Assembly (NCBI GenBank): GCA_036925085.1
Contig: JAUPFP010000026.1
Coordinates: forward strand, 2,087,001 to 2,151,000
DNA: 64,000 bases
Direction of reading: 5' to 3'
DNA from: Brachycybe producta
Lineage: Eukaryota > Arthropoda > Diplopoda > Playtdesmida > Andrognathidae
In this document: positions 59,990-64,000 of the stretch, one piece after another
How positions within the stretch are numbered: position 1 is the first letter of the stretch
Layout of the letters: every line of letters starts with the position of its first letter
Position numbers and translations under genes: made by a program
Notes under the pieces: model-generated
Told to the model about the DNA's origin: nothing
Seen by the model: only the letters and a program-made list of their open reading frames with translations
The model's database searches: none

Positions 59990-60760
59990 GCTGTCTGTAC
60001 TATCTTCTTCAATGCTCTGTTTAACGGTGGTATGCAGAAGTAAATGTCTTTTTCACCCTCAAAATGTTGCATGTATTTTTTATTAGCTCTGAAGTGAAGT
60101 TGGATCCCCAGTCAGTTAATAACTCAGGACAATATCCATATCTAGAAATCATTACATTTACAAGTAAGTGTGCAATGGTTTCTGCTTTCTAGTCTGCAAT
60201 CACAAAGGCTTTACGTTACTTATTAAAATAGTTACAGACAATCGCTTTGTTTTCTTGAGGTGTTGTAGGTAAAAGTCCAAGGATGTCGGTACCGATACAT
60301 TTAAGGGGTTTGGATGCAAGAGGAAATTTCATTAATGTAGTTCGTCCAGTGGGTTTTCTTTTTTGGCCGGAAGTGCATGAGTCCAATAAAAGTGTTGCTC
60401 TACCCTTCGTAGTTTTTTTCAGTTCCCATATGACCTGAGAATTTTGCACCATGACACATGTTTAGGACGTATGGTCTTTTTTCTATGGGAACTACAAGTT
60501 TGAAACCTTTCTTTTGTAGAAGCCATCTGTTTTCGTTTAAGGTTAACACAACCTCTTAAATTTCTTTTCTGGTTTGCTTGTAGAGGGGGTATCCAGCAAG
60601 ATAATAAAAGAACATAACTTGTTATATTTTAACTAATTGGTGGCAATATTATATCAGGAGGATTTCTGCTGATAGCATCAGCTTTTGTGTTTTCTTTTCT
60701 CTCCCGATATTTGACTTCTGTAATTGGAGAACCCATCTTGAAAATATTGCTTTGTCCTTC
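59990..60760 (-). pseudogene. Ty3/gypsy RNase H end and integrase remnant, antisense
   Basis: Minus strand, from high to low coordinate: VKYRERKENTKADAISRNPP (60715-60655, end of RNase H), an H-x-G-H-type zinc-binding piece (60470-60390), GTDILGLLPTTPQENKAIV (60300-60235, first catalytic Asp) and, after a stop, LLTDWGSNFTSELIK (60120-60075, second Asp) and TSAYH (60045). At least five stops. It is a different family from the 5' gypsy element. Confidence 0.8.
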
Positions 60761-61029
60761 TTCATTGACGTGAAATTTTGCTTGGCTTGAATGGTTCGAG
60801 GGGAATAAGTAGATGATGTGCTAGTGGGACTGCAGGTTGGGGTAAATGATGTGTGCAGTAGAAAATGAGACTAGGTTCTTTACGATTTAGTTTTGTTAGC
60901 AAAGCACACTTAGCAGTAGGACAGGAATTTGGGTTGGGATTAGTGCTATACCAATGAGAGGGAATATTGGTTGGCAAGCATGTAATCAGGAAAAATATGT
61001 TTATATCTGGTTGTCTGTAGCTTGTAACT
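60761..61029. other. Spacer, possible further gypsy remnant
   Basis: A minus-strand frame (60762-60977) continues upstream of the RNase H piece without a motif I can confirm. Confidence 0.3.
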
Positions 61030-61261
61030 CAGTGGGTGTGTTCAATGTATTGACTGGAGGGCATCAATGTTAGGTTTTAGGAGTAGCTGGAGTCAAGATG
61101 GGGTTCATTTCAATCATAAAGTGGGCCTAGTGGTGGATAAAAAGATTGGGGGTATGTTAAACATTTTTTAGTCTAGGGCTAGGGGTACTGGGATGATCTG
61201 CTAACTGTGAAAATGAACTTATATTTTTTGCTAACATTGCACAACATGAAAATGTAACTAT

Positions 61262-62057
61262 TGTGGCAACCTGGTCTGCTCAATTTTTTAATTTGATTGA
61301 GCAGACGAATTTCCCTATGGTGGTCTGCCTTACAGCTACAGTAGGCTGTTGGGACGGACGCCATTTTGGTGCCAGCAGACCTCTCACCATGAAGTCTATG
61401 GGTGAGAGGTCAGAAGTGACCTCTGTCCCCTCCAGGTGGAGTTGCCTGGAGGTTTCCTGTGGCCTAGTCAACCACAGGATCTGGGCAGTTGGTTGTGGGC
61501 AGCATCAGAGACTAGACCTGTGGGTGGAGGTCAGGTAGACCTCCACTGGCCAGTGCCTCTTCATCTCTTCTGTTTTTGCCATTGTGCCTTGGCCTTTAGG
61601 CCTTTGTTCATATTTATGGGGGCTTGGCTGGTAGAAGTTTACCAGCCAAGTTGTGTAAATATCATCACTGCCATCATATTCATCTTTCTCACCGTAAGTG
61701 TTCAATAAATACACTTTTATCTTCACTTGCATGTGTTTGTGTCTTTTCTTGGGGAGTACCGCGGAGGGTGGGTTGTCCGGTTTGGGGATCAACACCACCG
61801 TCTTTCCGACTTGTTTCAGCCGGTCCTCGTGTCGGCTCGCGGTAGAACCGGTGTTCTACCGCGATATTCTCGGCGTGGCGGCGTGGTCTTTCGTCGTGTC
61901 CGTCGGGGGTGGCTCCTGGAGCCGACACAACTCAAGGAGCACCGTGCGGGAGACGGGTACGGTCCCGTCCCCGTGAGGAGCCGGTTGAGCGGTAAGTTTT
62001 ACGCCGTTTTTGGGGTGAACTTACTGGGGTATTGTGACGGTCCGGCGGGACGTTACA
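61262..62057 (+). repeat. Solo LTR of the first gypsy family (796 bp)
   Basis: About 90% or more alike with 10140-10926 by eye over its length, with the same TG...CA ends. It sits inside the second LINE copy. Flanks AACTAT and CTAATT do not give a clean duplication, though ACTA is shared if the borders move one base. It has AATAAA near 61704 and keeps all major hairpins. Confidence 0.9.
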
Positions 62058-62689
62058 CTAATTAATATCATTTCAGATGCTTCTTTGGAATGGATGTCTT
62101 CAGTCAGGGATTTGTCATGCCACAGTATTAATATTATGCTTTTAAACTATATGAGCATACGGAACAAAGTGGTTGAATTCTGGTCAGCAATTGAAGAAAC
62201 TGCCAAGTGTTATTGGGAGCAGTCATGGCTTGATGACACTTGTTAATGGGAAAGTTTTTCCATCTAATTTCACTGTTTATCATCAGATTAGAACTAGGCA
62301 TATGGGGAAGGGGTTAGGTCTTTATTTCTGTCTCAGCATTACTTAGCAGTAGCAGGGAAACTTCATTTGAGACAGGGTGAGAGTTAGTTTGTTGCAGGAT
62401 GAGACAAAACAGTGGAAGAGGGTATTTTTAATATTCTATTGCCCCCAGAATACGTAGTTACTGATATGGCAAGTTGCCATGCATGTATGGATGCTCTATC
62501 AAGCACACAACAATCCAACTGTGGTTTTGGGAGTGGATATACATTTTCCAAGTATAAATTGGGAAATACGAACAGTTGCAGGTGGAAATGAAGGTCCTCT
62601 AGCCTCCTCATTCTATGGAACAGGTGGTTACTGAGCCTACTAGTGCTAACAGTATTTTGATGTTGTCATATATAATGTCATGTATAAAT

Positions 62690-63589
62690 CTGACTGGATA
62701 GGGGTTACATCAGGGGTTCTTCAGGGTAGTGTGTTGGGTGCGCTTCTGTTTCTTTCTTTTATATATCAATGACCTCAGCAGTCAAGTTAGCAGCAATTGC
62801 CGGCTATTTGCAGATGATACAATAATTTATCGTGAGGTTACCTCTGACAATGATTGCTATATTATTGATAGTGACTTGAAAGCAATAGAGGCATGGTGTT
62901 CTAAATGGCAACTTCAACTTAATAAGGGAAAATGTTGTGTAATGAGGGTAGCTAGGGGAAGGAATCCAATAATATTTCCATATAGAATAGGGGCCATTCC
63001 ACTTAATAACGTAGATTCTTACAATTATTTGGGGGTAACGATTACAGCTAAACTTTCTTGGAAGCTGCATGTCGAACAGATTATTTCCAAGTCTATGCAG
63101 ATGCTTAGGTTTAGTCAACGCATTCTAAGAAGGTGTCCCAGGGAGGTAAAATGTATAGCATATCAATCATTAGTATGTCCCCATCTGGAATACTGCAGCT
63201 CCAAGTGGAATCCCCACACTGAAGACTTAGCTCACTCTATAGAAATGGTCCAACGCAGGGCTGCTAGGTTTGTTTGTGGTAAATATGGATATGCCGACAG
63301 TGTAACTAAAATGCTTTCAGAGCTTGGTTGGGATAGTTTACTTGCAAGACGTTCAGATTTTAGTCTTAATATCTTTAATCGAATGCTAGAAGGCTCTTGC
63401 CCTAAACCTACTTCAAGTAAACTTTGCAGGGCAATATATTTGGGTAGGGGTGACCACTCTAACAAAGTTGGAGAGATTTTTGCACGAACAGATTCTTATT
63501 ACTGGTCATTTGTCCCTAGGGCGATTCGACAATGGAACTCGCTTGCTGGGGATTTTGTGCAGGAAAAACGTATTTTATGGGAGTCATAA
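62690..63589 (+). pseudogene. LINE RT C-terminal part, copy 2
   Basis: The frame opens at about 62729 and ends at TAA 63587-63589, encoding [19 protein letters not shown], then [26 protein letters not shown] and the C-terminal tail. The last 280 codons are uninterrupted, but the RT N-terminal half is missing. Confidence 0.88.
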
Positions 63590-63795
63590 TTTTGTTTTGT
63601 TTTGACAAAGCATATATTTGCAGCATTAAAAAATATTGAAATTGTTGTTGGGTTTATATCAATAGGGTTTTATATTTTCTGGTTTTGACAATGCATTTTC
63701 TATGCTGCACTTGGACTCTTGTCCCTCTGCCATAGGCCTTTATGGCTGCTTGCAGAGTAATTTTTCAAATTCAAATTCTAATTCAAATATATGGT

Positions 63796-64000
63796 TTGAG
63801 TTTCAGGAATTTTTAGATCATGTACTTGTTTTGGTGTTAGCATTTCTCTAGGGGAAGATACCTTTGTTTATGAGAAAAGCCGACATTTTTCTAAACCCTT
63901 GAGGTTCTTGAGATCAGTGAAGATCTATAATAATTCAAATCAACTTGACTCTTCTATTAAACATGAATTTTTATTTATTTGAATACATAAAGAGATTTTC
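63796..64000. other. Window end, nothing recognised
   Basis: AT-rich DNA without a recognisable feature. Confidence 0.4.

Larger units (their letters stand above)
61030..63795 (+). mobile_element. CR1-like LINE, copy 2, interrupted by solo LTR
   Basis: From about 61030 the + strand aligns with ORF1 of copy 1 (DWRASML, SWSQDGVHFNHK). The solo LTR 61262-62057 follows. Then comes an endonuclease start (62095-62250), an internal deletion near 62690, the RT end and a 3' tail of AATTCAAATTC type (63765-63795). The 3' 1.1 kb is nearly identical to copy 1, so the two copies are young relative to each other. Confidence 0.85.

Overview
This window is animal nuclear DNA, most likely from an invertebrate. 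It holds one multi-exon host gene with long AT-rich introns, set in dense transposable elements. I cannot place the phylum from the sequence. The host gene is a class A (type I) DnaJ/Hsp40 co-chaperone, most like DNAJA2. It has nine coding exons on the + strand from 22695 to 56844, all with GT-AG borders, and encodes 407 residues (J domain with HPD, Gly-rich linker, four CxxC zinc-binding repeats, C-terminal CaaX-like CASH). Its introns 2, 3 and 8 carry most of the repeats.

Layout. 1-10926: GC-rich 3' part of a very large Ty3/gypsy LTR retrotransposon with gag, protease, RT, RNase H, integrase, a unique spacer with about 131-bp tandem repeats, a large unidentified third ORF, and the 3' LTR. 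The 5' LTR lies outside the window. 12.6-14.3 kb: a broken Crypton-like tyrosine-recombinase gene. 14.7-22.5 kb: a 208-bp tandem duplication, two long fold-back elements, hAT-type and TA-type MITEs and a possible solo LTR. 22.7-56.8 kb: the DNAJA2-like gene. Intron 2 holds a decayed Helitron (minus strand, about 32.8-40.5 kb) invaded by a Tc1/mariner-superfamily element (33578-36786), itself invaded by a hAT MITE. 41.1-44.2 kb: a Helitron fragment and an inverted-repeat composite with Tc1 remnants. Intron 3 holds a decayed CR1-like LINE (47.5-51.4 kb). Intron 8 holds two MITEs in opposite orientation. 57.6-64 kb: a decayed gypsy gag-LTR fragment, an antisense gypsy RNase H/integrase remnant, and a second copy of the LINE interrupted by a solo LTR of the first gypsy family.

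Most notable observations. (1) The mariner-type transposase gene is followed, about 20 nt after its stop, by two perfect copies of the metazoan histone 3' stem-loop and a histone-downstream-element-like GAGAAAGA, as if its mRNA used histone-type 3' processing. (2) The gypsy gag/pro overlap has a textbook -1 frameshift signal (GTTAAAC, 5-nt spacer, 12-bp stem), and its slippery site is kept in a diverged copy. (3) The gypsy LTR is tiled by perfect inverted repeats, one of which shows compensatory changes in a diverged copy. (4) The gypsy element carries a 762-residue third ORF of unknown function. (5) The Helitron contains a roughly 620-bp internal inversion that places part of its Rep gene on the opposite strand. 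All transposon genes seen carry frameshifts or stops, except the third gypsy ORF, which stays open.
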